64,000 nucleotides of DNA, from contig JDUB01000005.1 in NCBI GenBank assembly GCA_000771265.1, positions 62,001-126,000 of the forward strand, written 5' to 3'. The position numbers and the translations under genes were made by a program. Origin of the DNA: Bifidobacterium thermophilum DSM 20210. GTDB lineage: Bacteria > Actinomycetota > Actinomycetes > Actinomycetales > Bifidobacteriaceae. Positions 45,823 to 56,404 of the stretch are shown in pieces; the stretch's first letter is position 1, and each line of letters begins with the position of its first letter. Below the pieces are notes generated by a model. It had not been told where the DNA came from. It worked only from the letters and a program-made list of their open reading frames with translations, and ran no database searches.

Positions 45823-46812
45823 TTACAAGCCGGTGACATACAGCAACGCCATCATGAACGGGGCGGTCAGCAGAATGGAATCGACGCGGTCCATCACCCC
45901 GCCGTGACCTTTGAGCAGATGGCCCATATCTTTGATGCCGATGTCGCGCTTGAGCATGGATGCGCACAAATCGCCGAACGTGCCCACGATACCCATGAGG
46001 ATGCCGACCACGATCGGCACCCACCAGCGGGATGCCCACAGAGACGGGTAGGTGCATGCGAAGATAGCGAACGCGCCAGCCATGGCGAACAGAATCGAGC
46101 CGAGCAACCCTTCCACCGACTTCTTGGGTGAAATACGCGGGGACAGTTTGTGCTTGCCGAACCAAGCGCCTGCGAACAAGCCGCCGGTATCGCTCAACGC
46201 GGGCAGGAACACAATCATGATGGCATGGGCGAAAGCATGGCCGTGGAAGGTCAGCGACAATGCGATGAACGAAGCGATTAGCGGGATATACAACACTGCG
46301 AACACGGAGACCGCCACACTGGTCAGCCGGCTGTGCTGGATGGTGGCGGAACCGTGATTGAAAGAGGATTCGAGCCGTGCCCCGGCGTTTGTCTGCGCGA
46401 GTTTCCGCTCAACCTCCATGCTCAGCCGGTCTCCGAAGCTGAAATTCGCGGTGGCGCTCAGTGCGACGAGCACGATTGAGAGCATGATGCACAAGGCCAT
46501 TGTCGACACATGCCAAGGCGAATAGTAGGTTGCCAGCAGGGTGACCGTTGAGCAAATCCACAGCATCACCACAGGGATGTGCATGCCGGCGATCGCGAAA
46601 TCAACTCGAAGCTCCCACAAGGCCAGGATCATGAAGACGACGAGCAACACCATGAACACGTCCATGCTGATCGCCAAGCATGCGATGATGATCGCGATCA
46701 GCACGACGGCCGTGGCAATCGCCTGGGGCATGTTACGCCCCGTCTTCTTGTTGATTTCCTCTATCGTTTCGTCGGCGTTACCGTCATGCTCTGCGTGTTT
46801 GTCCATCATCAT
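45823..46812 (-). CDS. cdsA: Phosphatidate cytidylyltransferase
   Basis: 329-aa multi-span enzyme making CDP-diacylglycerol, substrate for PgsA. The signature KRDIGIKDMGHLLKGHGGVMDRVDSI is near the C-terminus. The N-terminal 30 residues are hydrophilic. Follows frr in the conserved rpsB-tsf-pyrH-frr-cdsA-rlmN order. Confidence 0.95.
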   Translation of the reverse strand: MMMDKHAEHDGNADETIEEINKKTGRNMPQAIATAVVLIAIIIACLAISMDVFMVLLVVFMILALWELRVDFAIAGMHIPVVMLWICSTVTLLATYYSPWHVSTMALCIMLSIVLVALSATANFSFGDRLSMEVERKLAQTNAGARLESSFNHGSATIQHSRLTSVAVSVFAVLYIPLIASFIALSLTFHGHAFAHAIMIVFLPALSDTGGLFAGAWFGKHKLSPRISPKKSVEGLLGSILFAMAGAFAIFACTYPSLWASRWWVPIVVGILMGIVGTFGDLCASMLKRDIGIKDMGHLLKGHGGVMDRVDSILLTAPFMMALLYVTGL

Positions 46813-46890
46813 CCCTTATCGGCTCACCATCGGAAACGGGCCCCGACATCCGTGTGCACGGCATGATCGAGGCCCGTCGTGTAGGGGTCC

Positions 46891-47445
46891 TCAGACCTCC
46901 ATGATCTCCTTCTGCTTGGTTTCCAGCAGAGAATCAAGTTCGTCCGTGAACTGCTTGGTGATCTTGTCAAGCTCTTTAAGCTGGCGATCGCCGTCGTCCT
47001 CGCCCATATCGCCGTCCTTGACGGACTTGTCGATGGTTTCCTTGGCCTTGCGCCGGATGTTACGAACCGCCACCTTGCCCTCTTCGGCCTTGGTCTTGGC
47101 GATCTTCACATATTCCTTGCGGCGTTCCTCGGTCAGCTCGGGCATGGTCGCGTAGATGACGCTGCCCTCCCTGCGGGGGCTGACGCCGAGATCGGAGTCG
47201 CGGATGGCCTTTTCGACGGCGTTCGCCTGTGAGGCGTCATAAGGAGTGACCGCCAGAGTACGCGGCTCTGGAACGCCGATGGTGGCGACGGCCTTGATTG
47301 GCGTAGGCACGCCGTAATACTCGACGGTCAGGCCGTTGAGCAGCGCCGGGTTCGCGCGCCCGGTACGGATGCCGGTGAAGTTCTCCTTGGTGGCTTCGAC
47401 GGACTTGCCCATCTGTTCCTTGGCTTGTTCGATGACTGTGGCCAT
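46891..47445 (-). CDS. frr: Ribosome recycling factor
   Basis: 184-aa RRF that releases ribosomes after termination with EF-G. Begins MATVIEQAKEQMGKSVEATK and contains GRANPALLNGLTVEYYGVPTP and RKAKETIDKSVKDGDMGEDD. Standard length. Confidence 0.97.
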   Translation of the reverse strand: MATVIEQAKEQMGKSVEATKENFTGIRTGRANPALLNGLTVEYYGVPTPIKAVATIGVPEPRTLAVTPYDASQANAVEKAIRDSDLGVSPRREGSVIYATMPELTEERRKEYVKIAKTKAEEGKVAVRNIRRKAKETIDKSVKDGDMGEDDGDRQLKELDKITKQFTDELDSLLETKQKEIMEV

Positions 47446-47535
47446 GCTATCTCCTTTGGCGGATTCGTCGTTGAACGACTGGTTGTTCTTATTGTATCGT
47501 CATGCGGCGTCGAATCGGCGCACGACCCTTGATGT

Positions 47536-48276
47536 TCAGTCGACGAGCGTCGATTGGGCGGTTGACACGAGCGTGCCGAGCTGTTCGCCGAGCAGGGCAT
47601 TGGTGACATTGCCCGGCTCCTCGAGCCCGAATACGCGGATCGGCTTGCGGTTGTCGCGTGCCATGGACAATGCGGACGCGTCCATGACAGCGAGGTTGTC
47701 GACAAGGGCGCGATTGTAGCTGAGCGTGGCGAAACGCTGCGCGTTTTCGACTTTTCGCGGGTCTGCGGTATAGACACCGTCGACGCCGTTCTTGCCCATC
47801 AGCACCTCGTCGCAATGGATTTCCAAGGAACGCTGGATGGAAACCGTGTCAGTTGAGAAATACGGCATGCCGGCGCCGGCGCCGAAAATCACCACGCGGC
47901 CCTTTTCCAGATGCCTGATGGCCTTGAGCGGGATATACGGCTCGGCGACCTGCCCCATGGCGATGGCCGTCTGCACACGGGTGGCTTGGCCTTCCTGCTC
48001 GAGGAAGTCCTGCAATGCGAGGCAGTTCATAACGGTGCCGAGCATGCCCATGTAATCGCCGCGGCTGCGGTCGATGCCGGCCTGTTGAAGTTCTGCTCCG
48101 CGGAAGAAGTTGCCGCCGCCGGTGACGATGGCTACCTGAACACCCTGACGTACTGCGGGAACGATTTCCTGGGCGATGCGCCGCACCACTTTCGTATCAA
48201 TGCCGACTGCTCCCCCGCCGAAGGCTTCGCCTGAGAGCTTGAGCAACACCCTGCGTGGCTTATCCGTGCCAGTCAT
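47536..48276 (-). CDS. pyrH: UMP kinase
   Basis: 246-aa amino-acid-kinase-fold enzyme that phosphorylates [31 protein letters not shown] and [13 protein letters not shown] are diagnostic. Lies between tsf and frr, separated from tsf by a terminator-like hairpin. Confidence 0.97.
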   Translation of the reverse strand: MTGTDKPRRVLLKLSGEAFGGGAVGIDTKVVRRIAQEIVPAVRQGVQVAIVTGGGNFFRGAELQQAGIDRSRGDYMGMLGTVMNCLALQDFLEQEGQATRVQTAIAMGQVAEPYIPLKAIRHLEKGRVVIFGAGAGMPYFSTDTVSIQRSLEIHCDEVLMGKNGVDGVYTADPRKVENAQRFATLSYNRALVDNLAVMDASALSMARDNRKPIRVFGLEEPGNVTNALLGEQLGTLVSTAQSTLVD

Positions 48277-48397
48277 ATTTGGGCCTTTCTATGCCTGTCT
48301 TATCATTGCCGCCTAACCACTGTAGCGTCGATGAACGACAGGCGTACATCGACTCGCACGCGGGTGTTGCATCACCGCATTGGGGATATCGCAACCG

Positions 48398-48450
48398 CCA
48401 AAATAGGAAAACCCGCCGCGGCCAGTTGCTTGAAACTGACTACGGCGGGT
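48398..48450 (-). terminator. Terminator after tsf
   Basis: On the minus strand ACCCGCCG and CGGCGGGT (48411-48450) pair around an inner AGTTT/AACT helix, followed by TTTTCCTATTTT. It ends the rpsB-tsf transcript before pyrH. Confidence 0.75.
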
Positions 48451-48511
48451 ACCGGTTCGCGTCCGTAGCCCCGACCCCTCAGGTGATGGCACGGGGCGGG
48501 CTGTCAGAGGC

Positions 48512-49390
48512 TCAGTCCTCTTCGTCGCCCTTGCCGACTTCGATACGGGCGAAAGCTATTGCCTTCGCACCGGCTTCGTCGAACAGCTTGCCGACGGTCT
48601 TGGACGGATCCTTGACGTAATCCTGATCCAGAAGCACCGTTTCCTTATAGAAAGCGTTGAGACGGCCTTCGACGATCTTCGGCGCAATCTTGTCGATGAC
48701 TGCCTGCGGCTTGCCCTTGGCGGCGAGCTCATCCGAAGTCTTCTCGGTCGCGATACGACGCTCGGACTCGAGAACGGCCGGATCGACGTCCTCACGGGTG
48801 AGCCAGCGTGGGCTCATCGCGGAAATCTGCAGCGCGGCCTCGTGAGCGACCTTTTCGCCGGCTTCGTCAGTGGCGATGAGGGCCACGATGGACGGCGGCA
48901 TTTCGGCGGACTTGCGATGCGCGTAGATCTCGACATGCGGTCCAGCGATCTTGGCGAACTGGCCGACCTTGACATGCTCGCCGAAGAGCGCGGCGGCCTG
49001 TTCGATGTCCAGCTTGACATCGCCGTCAGCGGTCTTGGCTGCAAGCACGTCGTCCACGTTGTTCGCGTCGGCGGCGATGGCTGCGTCCAGCACGGACTCG
49101 GCGAACTCGACGAACTTCGGGGTCTTTGCCACGAAATCGGTCTCGGAATTGATCTCAACAGCGTAGCCGACCTCGCCGTCCGCGGTCTTGACGACCTTAG
49201 ACGCGATGGTGCCTTCCTGGGCCTTGCGGCCTTCGCGCTTACCCGCTGCCGCGATGCCCTTTGCGCGGATGATTTCCTTGGCGCGGGCGACATCGCCTTC
49301 GGCTTCGGTAAGAGCCTTCTTCACATCCATCATGCCGGCGCCGGTTTCTTCACGCACCTGCTTGATCAGAGCTGCAGTGATAGCTGCCAT
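48512..49390 (-). CDS. tsf: Elongation factor Ts
   Basis: 292-aa nucleotide exchange factor for EF-Tu. The N-terminus AAITAALIKQVREETGAGMM and EINSETDFVAKTPKFVEFA (the conserved ETDFVA) are diagnostic. Downstream of rpsB with an 85-base gap holding a hairpin. Confidence 0.97.
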   Translation of the reverse strand: MAAITAALIKQVREETGAGMMDVKKALTEAEGDVARAKEIIRAKGIAAAGKREGRKAQEGTIASKVVKTADGEVGYAVEINSETDFVAKTPKFVEFAESVLDAAIAADANNVDDVLAAKTADGDVKLDIEQAAALFGEHVKVGQFAKIAGPHVEIYAHRKSAEMPPSIVALIATDEAGEKVAHEAALQISAMSPRWLTREDVDPAVLESERRIATEKTSDELAAKGKPQAVIDKIAPKIVEGRLNAFYKETVLLDQDYVKDPSKTVGKLFDEAGAKAIAFARIEVGKGDEED

Positions 49391-49424
49391 GTGTTGTCTC
49401 CTCTTGATTTTGAAGTGATACCCA

Positions 49425-49453
49425 GCGGCGGGAGATGGTTGGTCTCCCGCCGC
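49425..49453 (-). promoter_or_regulatory. Attenuator-like hairpin between rpsB and tsf
   Basis: Perfect 11-bp stem (GCGGCGGGAGA / TCTCCCGCCGC on the plus strand) with a 7-base loop and no T-run. Probably sets the S2:EF-Ts ratio by partial termination or RNA processing. Confidence 0.6.
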
Positions 49454-49475
49454 CTAGGATAACAAATGCCGCGAA

Positions 49476-50291
49476 TCAGGCCTTGGGCTCTTCGCTCTTG
49501 GCTTCTTCGGCCTCGGCAGTCGGGGCGTCCTTGGTCAGGAGCTCCTTCTCCCAAGCAGCCATCGGCTGCTCGGACTTGTCATCGGCCTTGGCCGCCTTGC
49601 CGGAACGCTCGAGCAGACCGTCGGCTACGGCGTCAGCCATCAGGCTGGTGAGCAGTTCGATGCCGCGGATCGCGTCATCGTTCGCCGGAATCGGGTAATC
49701 AACCAGATCCGGGTCGGTGTTGGTGTCAACGATGGCGACCACCGGGATGCCCAGCTTGTGGGCTTCGGAGACGGCCAGCGCTTCCTTGTTGATGTCCACG
49801 ACGAACAGCACCGAAGGAGTGCGGTTCATGTTGCGGATACCGCCAAGCTGCTTCTCCAGCTTGTCCTTCTCGCGCTCAAGCAGCAGCAGTTCCTTCTTGG
49901 TCAGGCCGGAACCACGCACGTCGGTGAAGTCCATCTCTTCGAGTTCCTTGAGACGGGCGACGCGCTTGGACACGGTCTGGAAGTTGGTAAGCATACCGCC
50001 GAGCCAGCGCTCGGAGACATACGGCATACCGACGCGGGTCGCCTGGTTCTTGATGGCTTCCTGCGCCTGCTTCTTGGTGCCCACGAAGAGAACCGTGCCG
50101 TTGTGAGCAACGGTCTCCTTGATGAAGTCGTAGGCGACGTCAATCAGATCAAGGGACTTGAACAGATTGATGATGTGGATGCCGTTGCGCTCCATGAGGA
50201 TGTACTGCTTCATCTTCGGATTCCAACGGCGGGTCTGATGGCCGAAATGGAGACCGGCCTTCAGCATGTCGCTCATAGTGATCTGAGCCAT
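49476..50291 (-). CDS. rpsB: 30S ribosomal protein S2
   Basis: 271 aa. Start at 50291 ([20 protein letters not shown]) follows AAAGG; the in-frame Met six codons earlier lacks a site. Core motifs [11 protein letters not shown] and [23 protein letters not shown] are present. The last 25 residues are an acidic extension. Confidence 0.97.
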   Translation of the reverse strand: MAQITMSDMLKAGLHFGHQTRRWNPKMKQYILMERNGIHIINLFKSLDLIDVAYDFIKETVAHNGTVLFVGTKKQAQEAIKNQATRVGMPYVSERWLGGMLTNFQTVSKRVARLKELEEMDFTDVRGSGLTKKELLLLEREKDKLEKQLGGIRNMNRTPSVLFVVDINKEALAVSEAHKLGIPVVAIVDTNTDPDLVDYPIPANDDAIRGIELLTSLMADAVADGLLERSGKAAKADDKSEQPMAAWEKELLTKDAPTAEAEEAKSEEPKA

Positions 50292-50464
50292 GGTACTGCT
50301 ACCTTTCATTGTCGGTTATTGCCTGGCCATGTGCCTCCGCGTGCAACCTGATACCAGGCCGACCGACACGGGGCGTCGCGGACATGACGCGAATTATGCG
50401 CCGGTTGGACAATGGGTGCCTCCCTGCCGCGCGACTGGCATGGAAGCGATGTGGCGCACGGGGC

Positions 50465-50502
50465 AAAATAATAGCACGGACCGGGGATTTCCCGATCCGT
50501 GC
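50465..50502 (-). terminator. Terminator after def
   Basis: On the minus strand GCACGGAtCGGG and CCCGgTCCGTGC (50474-50502) form a stem with one mismatch, followed by TATTATTTTG. It ends the def transcript, so rpsB has its own promoter in the following 170 bases. Confidence 0.8.
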
Positions 50503-50524
50503 CATCACACAACCAACCGTCAGA

Positions 50525-51007
50525 TCAGCGTTCGCCGCGCAACTGCCTCATTGCGGCCCTGCGCTCGCTTTTCTCCAGCCGGTCCAGATAGATATGGCCG
50601 TCGAGGTGGTCTGTCTCATGCTGCAGCATTCTTCCCATGATGCCCTTGCCTTCGAGCACGACGGTTTTGCCGTCGAGGTCGATGCCGCGCACCCGGGCGT
50701 AATCGGCGCGACGGGTCTTGTACCACAAGCCGGGTACGGACAGGCAGCCTTCATCGCCGTATTGTTCGCCCTGCTTGTCCTCGATTACCGGGTTGAGGAC
50801 ATAGCCGACCTTGCCTTCGATGTTGTATGAGAAGGCGCGCAGACCCACGCCGATCTGGTTCGCTGAAAGTCCGGCGCGACCGGGATCGTCGACGGTGTCG
50901 AGCAGATCCTGCACCAAACGGCGGATCGCCGGCGTGATTGTGGTGATCTCATCGCACGGGGTGCGCAGGATGGGGTCGGGAATTACTCGAATCTCTCGGA
51001 TTGCCAA
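50525..51007 (-). CDS. def: Peptide deformylase
   Basis: 160-aa metalloenzyme removing N-terminal formyl groups. Motifs GLSANQIG (46-53), EGCLSVPG with Cys 88, and HETDHLDG with His 130, Glu 131 and His 134 form the metal site. The first motif has Ser-Ala-Asn where GLAAPQIG is usual, common in actinobacteria. Confidence 0.95.
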   Translation of the reverse strand: MAIREIRVIPDPILRTPCDEITTITPAIRRLVQDLLDTVDDPGRAGLSANQIGVGLRAFSYNIEGKVGYVLNPVIEDKQGEQYGDEGCLSVPGLWYKTRRADYARVRGIDLDGKTVVLEGKGIMGRMLQHETDHLDGHIYLDRLEKSERRAAMRQLRGER

Positions 51008-51010
51008 TTG

Positions 51011-53068
51011 TCACTTCTCCTCTGTCTCGTTGGTGTTCTCAGTGCTGTTGTCTTGGGTCTCGGCATCCGTGCCCTGAGCGAGTTCCTCGTCGGAGTTTTC
51101 GCCCTGCCGCTTGGCGCGGAGTTCGGCCATATTCGACTTGGCCTGGTCAATCGCTTGCTTAACCTTCGGGCTGACGGTCTCAGAGACCTGCGATACCGTT
51201 TCCGCGGTCTTGTCAAACAGTTTCACGGTCGCGGGAATCGGTACGGACGGGCCTTTCGGCGTGTAGATGACATGCTCGATGATATCGTCGTAACGCTCGA
51301 TGACCTTCTTGCGCACCACTTTCATGCTCGGGGTAAGCGTGCCGGCGTCCTGGCTGAAATCATCGGGAAGAATGGCGAACTTGCGCACCGATTCCGCACG
51401 GGAGACGGAGCTGTTCGCCTGATCGATGTACTGCTGCACGAACGCCCTGACAGCATCGTTGTTCGCGATTTGTTCCATTGGCATCTCGGCATCCATACCC
51501 TGGTTCTTCAGCCAATCACGGGTCATCTCCTCGTCGAGCGCGATGAGCGCCGCCACGAACGGCCGTCCATCGCCGATCACTACGGTGTGCGAGACGATCG
51601 GGCAGGTGTTGATCGTGTCTTCCAACGGTGCCGGACTGATGTTCTTACCACCCGCGGTGATGATGATATCTTTCTTGCGGCCGGTGATGAACAGGAATCC
51701 GCGGTCGTTGATATATCCGATATCGCCGCTGTGCAGCCAGCCGTCGGGCTCAAGGACTTCAGCGGTGAGTTCAGGCTGCTTGAAATAGCCTTTGAACACA
51801 TTCGGGCCTTTTATTTCGACTTCTCCGTCGTCCAGCGTCCTGATGGCGATGCCGGGGCCGGGGCGGCCGACCGAACCTACTTCGTTCGCGTCTTCGAAGT
51901 TGACTACGCACGGAGCTGCGGTTTCCGTCATGCCGTACCCCTGGATGAAGGTAATGCCGTCCATCCCGTTGAAGAAATGGGCGAGGTCGGCATTGATAGG
52001 CGCGCCGCCGCAGGCAAGATACTTGAGGTTCGGGCCGAGTGCGGAGCGCATCGATTTGCCGACCGTGGCCATGTAGAAACGATGGTGGATCCGCTCCCCC
52101 AAAGTGTGACGGCCTTGGTGCTCGTTCTCATCCTTCGACCATTGGGCGAAATGCTTGAACGCCTTGGCGAACACGCGGCCCTGGAAGCCTGCGCCGGCCT
52201 TCTGCGAAGCCGCATTGTAAACCTTCTCGAACACGCGCGGCACGCCGAGCAGATACGTTGGCTTAAAATTGCGCAGATCGGCGAGCAGATGCTTGGCGGT
52301 AGGGATATACCCAACCACGCCCTGGGCGCCGATCGCGGTGTACTGGATGTACCTGGCGAAGCAGTGTGCAAGCGGCAGAAACAGCAGCAGGCGGCTGGGC
52401 TGGTACAGCATCTCGTCGAGCACGTCGTAGCCAGCATAGACGATGTGGGTGAAGTTGCGGCTGGTGAGCATGGCGCCTTTGGGCTTGCCCGTCGAACCTG
52501 AGGTGTACACAATGGTCGACACGTCGTCGGCCTTGACCTTGCTCATGGCGAGGGCGAGCTCGTCATCGGTGACGGATTCCCCGAAATCAACGACGGCGTT
52601 AAGCCCATCGGTCTGGAAATTGAACACGTAGGTCAGGTCAGGGCTGTCACGCCGGATGGCGTCAAGCGTATGGGCATGCGATTCATCGCCGGCGAATGCG
52701 ATGATCGGCTTGACATCCTGGACAATGCCTGCCGCCTGCTTGGCGGAATCCGTCTCGTAAATCGGTACGGTGACCGCACCGATCGCCGAGCATGCGAAGT
52801 CCACGATCGCCCAGTCGTAGCAGGTGGCGGAGTAGATGACCACCATGCTGCCGTGCTTGACGCCGATACCCAACAGACCGCGGGCGACCGCGCGGACACG
52901 GTCATCCATCTCCTGTGCGCTGGCCGTATGCCATACACGGTCGCGTTCACTCTGCCATTCAGCTATCGCTCCTTGCGGATCGCGTTGTGCACGCTTCGCG
53001 AGGAGCGAGTAGACCGTATCGTCATCCGTGGTCTGATAGACCGGATCAACAGAAAATTCTTTCAGCAT
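51011..53068 (-). CDS. Long-chain fatty-acid-CoA ligase (AMP-forming)
   Basis: 685-aa adenylate-forming enzyme. The AMP-binding P-loop is TIVYTSGSTGKPKGAMLTSRN; FIQGYGMTETAAP, GWLHSGDIGYIND and ITAGGKNISP follow in order. Start at 53068 (MLKEFSVDPVYQTTDDD). The last 60 residues are an acidic tail. Three bases separate it from def. Acyl substrate length cannot be read from sequence. Confidence 0.93.
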   Translation of the reverse strand: MLKEFSVDPVYQTTDDDTVYSLLAKRAQRDPQGAIAEWQSERDRVWHTASAQEMDDRVRAVARGLLGIGVKHGSMVVIYSATCYDWAIVDFACSAIGAVTVPIYETDSAKQAAGIVQDVKPIIAFAGDESHAHTLDAIRRDSPDLTYVFNFQTDGLNAVVDFGESVTDDELALAMSKVKADDVSTIVYTSGSTGKPKGAMLTSRNFTHIVYAGYDVLDEMLYQPSRLLLFLPLAHCFARYIQYTAIGAQGVVGYIPTAKHLLADLRNFKPTYLLGVPRVFEKVYNAASQKAGAGFQGRVFAKAFKHFAQWSKDENEHQGRHTLGERIHHRFYMATVGKSMRSALGPNLKYLACGGAPINADLAHFFNGMDGITFIQGYGMTETAAPCVVNFEDANEVGSVGRPGPGIAIRTLDDGEVEIKGPNVFKGYFKQPELTAEVLEPDGWLHSGDIGYINDRGFLFITGRKKDIIITAGGKNISPAPLEDTINTCPIVSHTVVIGDGRPFVAALIALDEEMTRDWLKNQGMDAEMPMEQIANNDAVRAFVQQYIDQANSSVSRAESVRKFAILPDDFSQDAGTLTPSMKVVRKKVIERYDDIIEHVIYTPKGPSVPIPATVKLFDKTAETVSQVSETVSPKVKQAIDQAKSNMAELRAKRQGENSDEELAQGTDAETQDNSTENTNETEEK

Positions 53069-53123
53069 GTGTTCAACTATAGTCCTATGACTTGCTTGGA
53101 ACATGGATGTTCGCTGGGATTGG

Positions 53124-53630
53124 TCAGCCAATGTCCGCGAGGTCGCAAATCCACCGGCTTGCTTTGCGGCGGAAGACAAGCATCGAATGGAACACAATGG
53201 TGCCGATGTTGACGTTAACCGTGCATTCCATGAGCTCACTGGTCACCAGCGCGAAATGGATCCATTGCGGCATAGGTGGAACCATTTTGATCATCGCGTT
53301 TTTCTCATCTTCGAGATTGAGGATGTCATAGCAGCCAACCAGCTGCCACATGAATTCAAGACGTTCGATGCATTGAGGCGCCAGATGTTTGCGTAATAAG
53401 GGCGTTACGCCGCGGCCGCGATAGGTGTCTGCGAGCATGCACGCCATGTTGTAGACGAGGAATGCGTATTCCTGACAGAATTTCACACTGTACGTGTCGG
53501 GGGCTTCGGGAAAGAAGCCGACGATACGCACGGGAACCGTGACCCCAAAGGAGCCCACAGTGATATTGCCCTCCATTCTGGGCAGATTGCGTTCGTACCG
53601 GTATGTCCACAGTTCGGTGCTGTCGTTCAT
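53124..53630 (-). CDS. Rv3235-family-like protein
   Basis: 168 aa, soluble. The end of the protein (MECTVNVNIGTIVFHSMLVF then RRKASRWICDLADIG) resembles the core of actinobacterial Rv3235/DUF6459 proteins, in which a strand pair precedes a W-x-C motif; the N-terminal half is divergent. Proteins of this family are often near secA or cell-wall genes; here neighbours are the acyl-CoA ligase and guaB3. Function unknown and family call tentative. Confidence 0.45.
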   Translation of the reverse strand: MNDSTELWTYRYERNLPRMEGNITVGSFGVTVPVRIVGFFPEAPDTYSVKFCQEYAFLVYNMACMLADTYRGRGVTPLLRKHLAPQCIERLEFMWQLVGCYDILNLEDEKNAMIKMVPPMPQWIHFALVTSELMECTVNVNIGTIVFHSMLVFRRKASRWICDLADIG

Positions 53631-53697
53631 ATGGTGTTCCCCCTTCCGGGCTTCATTGCTCGCCGGCCTGTTGCCGGATGACTATTCAAGGGGAACA

Positions 53698-53732
53698 GAA
53701 AAATCCCGCCATGTCAACCGGCATGACGGGAT
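53698..53732 (-). terminator. Terminator after guaB3
   Basis: On the minus strand ATCCCGtCATG and CATGgCGGGAT (one mismatch) form a stem, followed by TTTTTC. Lies 28 bases after the guaB3 stop. Confidence 0.8.
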
Positions 53733-53760
53733 CTGTGGATATGCGGATAACTTGCCTCGG

Positions 53761-54882
53761 TCAGCGACCGGAGGAGGTAACGACCACCGAGCAACGCTGG
53801 AAATTCTTCACGTCCACATAACCCGTGGACGCCATGGCACGGCGAAGCGCACCGATGAAATTGGTCGTACCATCAGCCTGATGGCTGGGCCCATACAGAA
53901 TCTCCTTGAGCGGGGCGACGGTACCGACATTGGTGCGTTTGCCTCGCGGAAGCGTCTGATGCCGCGCCTCGGAACCCCAGTGCATGCCATGACCGGGGGC
54001 CTCGGTCGCACGGGCAAGCGGCGCACCCAGCATCACCGCGTCGGCGCCGAGTGCAAGAGCCTTGATGAAGTTACCCGACGAGCCCATGCCGCCGTCGGCG
54101 ATGAGCTGGACATACCGTCCGCCGGATTCGTCCATGTAGTCGCGCCTTGCTTCGGCAATATCCGCGATGGCCGTGGCCATAGGGGCTTGAAGACCAATGG
54201 TGTTGAGCGTTCCCGAGACAGCGCCGCCGCCGAAGCCGACGAGCACACCCGCGGCGCCAGTGCGCATCAGATGCAGTGCCGCGGTGTAATTCGTGGCGCC
54301 TCCCACGATGACGGGGACATCAAGGTCGTAAATGAACTTCTTGAGATTGAGCGGCTCATGATCAGTGGACACATGTTCCGCCGACACCGCAGTGCCGCGG
54401 ATCACGAACAGATCCACACCGGCTTCGATCACGGTGGAATACAGTTCCTGCGTACGCTGCGGGCTCAACGCGCCGGCGACGGTCACGCCTGCCTTGCGGA
54501 TCTCGTGAAGGCGTTGCGTAATCAGCTCAGGCTTGATCGGCTCGGAATAGATTTCCTGCATGCGACGGGTCGCCTGCTCTTCCGGCAATGTGGCGATTTC
54601 GTCGAGTAGTGGCTTGGGATCTTCATACCGCGTCCACAAGCCTTCGAGGTCGAGGACACCGAGTCCGCCGAGACGACCCATTTCGATGGCCGTTTCCGGG
54701 CTCGTTACCGAATCCATCGGCGCGGCGATGACCGGTATGTCGAACTCGTAGGCGTCAATCTGCCATGCCGTGCTGACGTCCTGCGGATCGCGCGTACGGC
54801 GGGACGGGACGATGGCGACATCATCCAGAGAGTATGCGAGCCGGGCCTTCTTGCCCAGACCGATTTCAATTTCCTGAGACAT
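53761..54882 (-). CDS. guaB3: GuaB3-family IMP dehydrogenase-related protein
   Basis: 373-aa TIM barrel without CBS domains. VPSRRTRDPQDVSTAW, PVIAAPMDSVTSPETA and the phosphate loop IADGGMGSSGNFIKAL match the actinobacterial GuaB3 group. The catalytic-loop Cys of true IMP dehydrogenase is not in the usual context (GGAVSGTLNTIGLQAPMATA), so IMP dehydrogenase activity is doubtful; recent work on GuaB3 enzymes in other bacteria points to IMP/XMP/GMP-related activities, unproven here. Confidence 0.88.
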   Translation of the reverse strand: MSQEIEIGLGKKARLAYSLDDVAIVPSRRTRDPQDVSTAWQIDAYEFDIPVIAAPMDSVTSPETAIEMGRLGGLGVLDLEGLWTRYEDPKPLLDEIATLPEEQATRRMQEIYSEPIKPELITQRLHEIRKAGVTVAGALSPQRTQELYSTVIEAGVDLFVIRGTAVSAEHVSTDHEPLNLKKFIYDLDVPVIVGGATNYTAALHLMRTGAAGVLVGFGGGAVSGTLNTIGLQAPMATAIADIAEARRDYMDESGGRYVQLIADGGMGSSGNFIKALALGADAVMLGAPLARATEAPGHGMHWGSEARHQTLPRGKRTNVGTVAPLKEILYGPSHQADGTTNFIGALRRAMASTGYVDVKNFQRCSVVVTSSGR

Positions 54883-55080
54883 GGTTTCAAGGCTAATGCG
54901 AACTCGTGACGAACGCCATCAAGTTTCCACCAGCTGAAGCCCGATGCAGCATCGGGGCGTTCGAAGCGGCTCAAGCGGCGGAAGTGTCCAACATCGTGGA
55001 CGCGGTCACACATTCGTTATGGGTTTGCGGTATGAATTAGATATCGCATAACCTTCACAACCCCGTGAGGAGGGCAATTC

Positions 55081-56298
55081 ATGGCCAAGATTAAGGTCGA
55101 AGGCAAGGTCGTCGAGCTCGACGGAGACGAAATGACCCGCGTGATCTGGAAGGATATCAAGGATCGTCTGATTCTCCCCTATCTCGACATCGACTTGGAA
55201 TACTACGATTTGGGCATCAAGAACAGGGACGCCACTGACGACCAGGTGACCATCGACGCGGCCAACGCCATCAAGCGTGAACATGTTGGCGTCAAATGCG
55301 CAACCATCACCCCGGACGAGGCCAGGGTCAAGGAATTCGGTCTGAAGAAGATGTGGAAGTCCCCCAACGGCACCATCCGCAACATCCTCGGCGGCACCAT
55401 CTTCCGCGAGCCGATTGTGATTTCCAACATCCCGAGGCTCGTTCCCGGCTGGACCAAGCCGATCGTCGTCGCCCGTCATGCGTTCGGCGACCAGTACAAG
55501 GCGACCGATTTCAAGGTCGATCGCCCCGGACGTCTCACGGTGACTTTCACTCCGGACGATGGCAGCGAGCCGATTGAGCATGTGGTCTTCGATTACCCGG
55601 GTGCCGGCGTTGCGCAAGTGCAGTACAACGTGGCCGAATCCATCCGCGGATTCGCGCGGGCATGCTTCCGTTACGGGCTGCAGCGTCACCTGCCGGTGTA
55701 TCTGTCCACCAAGAATACGATTCTCAAGGCGTACGACGGCGAATTCAAGGATATCTTCGCCGAGGTCTTCGAAACCGAATTCAAGGACCAGTACGCCGCG
55801 GAAGGCCTGACCTACGAACATCGCCTCATCGATGACATGGTGGCGAGCTCGCTGAAGTGGCATGGCGGGTACATCTGGGCGTGCAAGAACTATGACGGCG
55901 ATGTCCAGTCCGACAGCGTCGCCCAGGGCTTCGGTTCGCTCGGTCTCATGACGTCCGTGCTCATGACACCGGACGGCCAAACCGTCGAAGCCGAAGCGGC
56001 GCACGGCACGGTAACCCGGCATTACCGTCGTTGGCTCAAGGGCGAGAAGACCTCGACCAACCCGATTGCCTCCATCTTCGCCTGGACCGGTGGCCTCAAG
56101 CACCGCGCCAAGCTGGACAACACGCCTGAAGTGGCGCATTTCGCCGAAACACTCGAGCATGTGATTATCCACACCGTGGAGTCCGGCCGTATGACCAAGG
56201 ATCTCGCCATGCTCGTCGGTCCTGACCAGCCGTGGCTTGACACCCAGGGCTTCATGGACGCTCTCGACGACGAGCTGTCTCGGGCGCTCGCTGAGTAA
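55081..56298 (+). CDS. icd: NADP isocitrate dehydrogenase (homodimer type)
   Basis: 405 aa. The N-terminus [20 protein letters not shown], the pattern [19 protein letters not shown] and the NADP region [20 protein letters not shown] identify the eukaryote-like type II subfamily rather than the E. coli type. It makes 2-oxoglutarate, feeding glutamate synthase at 59.6-64 kb. A GAGGAGG site precedes it. It is one of only two plus-strand genes in the right arm. Confidence 0.96.
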   Translation: MAKIKVEGKVVELDGDEMTRVIWKDIKDRLILPYLDIDLEYYDLGIKNRDATDDQVTIDAANAIKREHVGVKCATITPDEARVKEFGLKKMWKSPNGTIRNILGGTIFREPIVISNIPRLVPGWTKPIVVARHAFGDQYKATDFKVDRPGRLTVTFTPDDGSEPIEHVVFDYPGAGVAQVQYNVAESIRGFARACFRYGLQRHLPVYLSTKNTILKAYDGEFKDIFAEVFETEFKDQYAAEGLTYEHRLIDDMVASSLKWHGGYIWACKNYDGDVQSDSVAQGFGSLGLMTSVLMTPDGQTVEAEAAHGTVTRHYRRWLKGEKTSTNPIASIFAWTGGLKHRAKLDNTPEVAHFAETLEHVIIHTVESGRMTKDLAMLVGPDQPWLDTQGFMDALDDELSRALAE

Positions 56299-56404
56299 CG
56301 CCGAGCCGTTCGTGGAGGTATTGCCCGGGAACATCTTGTTCCCGGGCATTGCTGTATCCGGTAAGGTATACCATACGTGGGCACGTTCGGACGGAAAGGT
56401 TGAT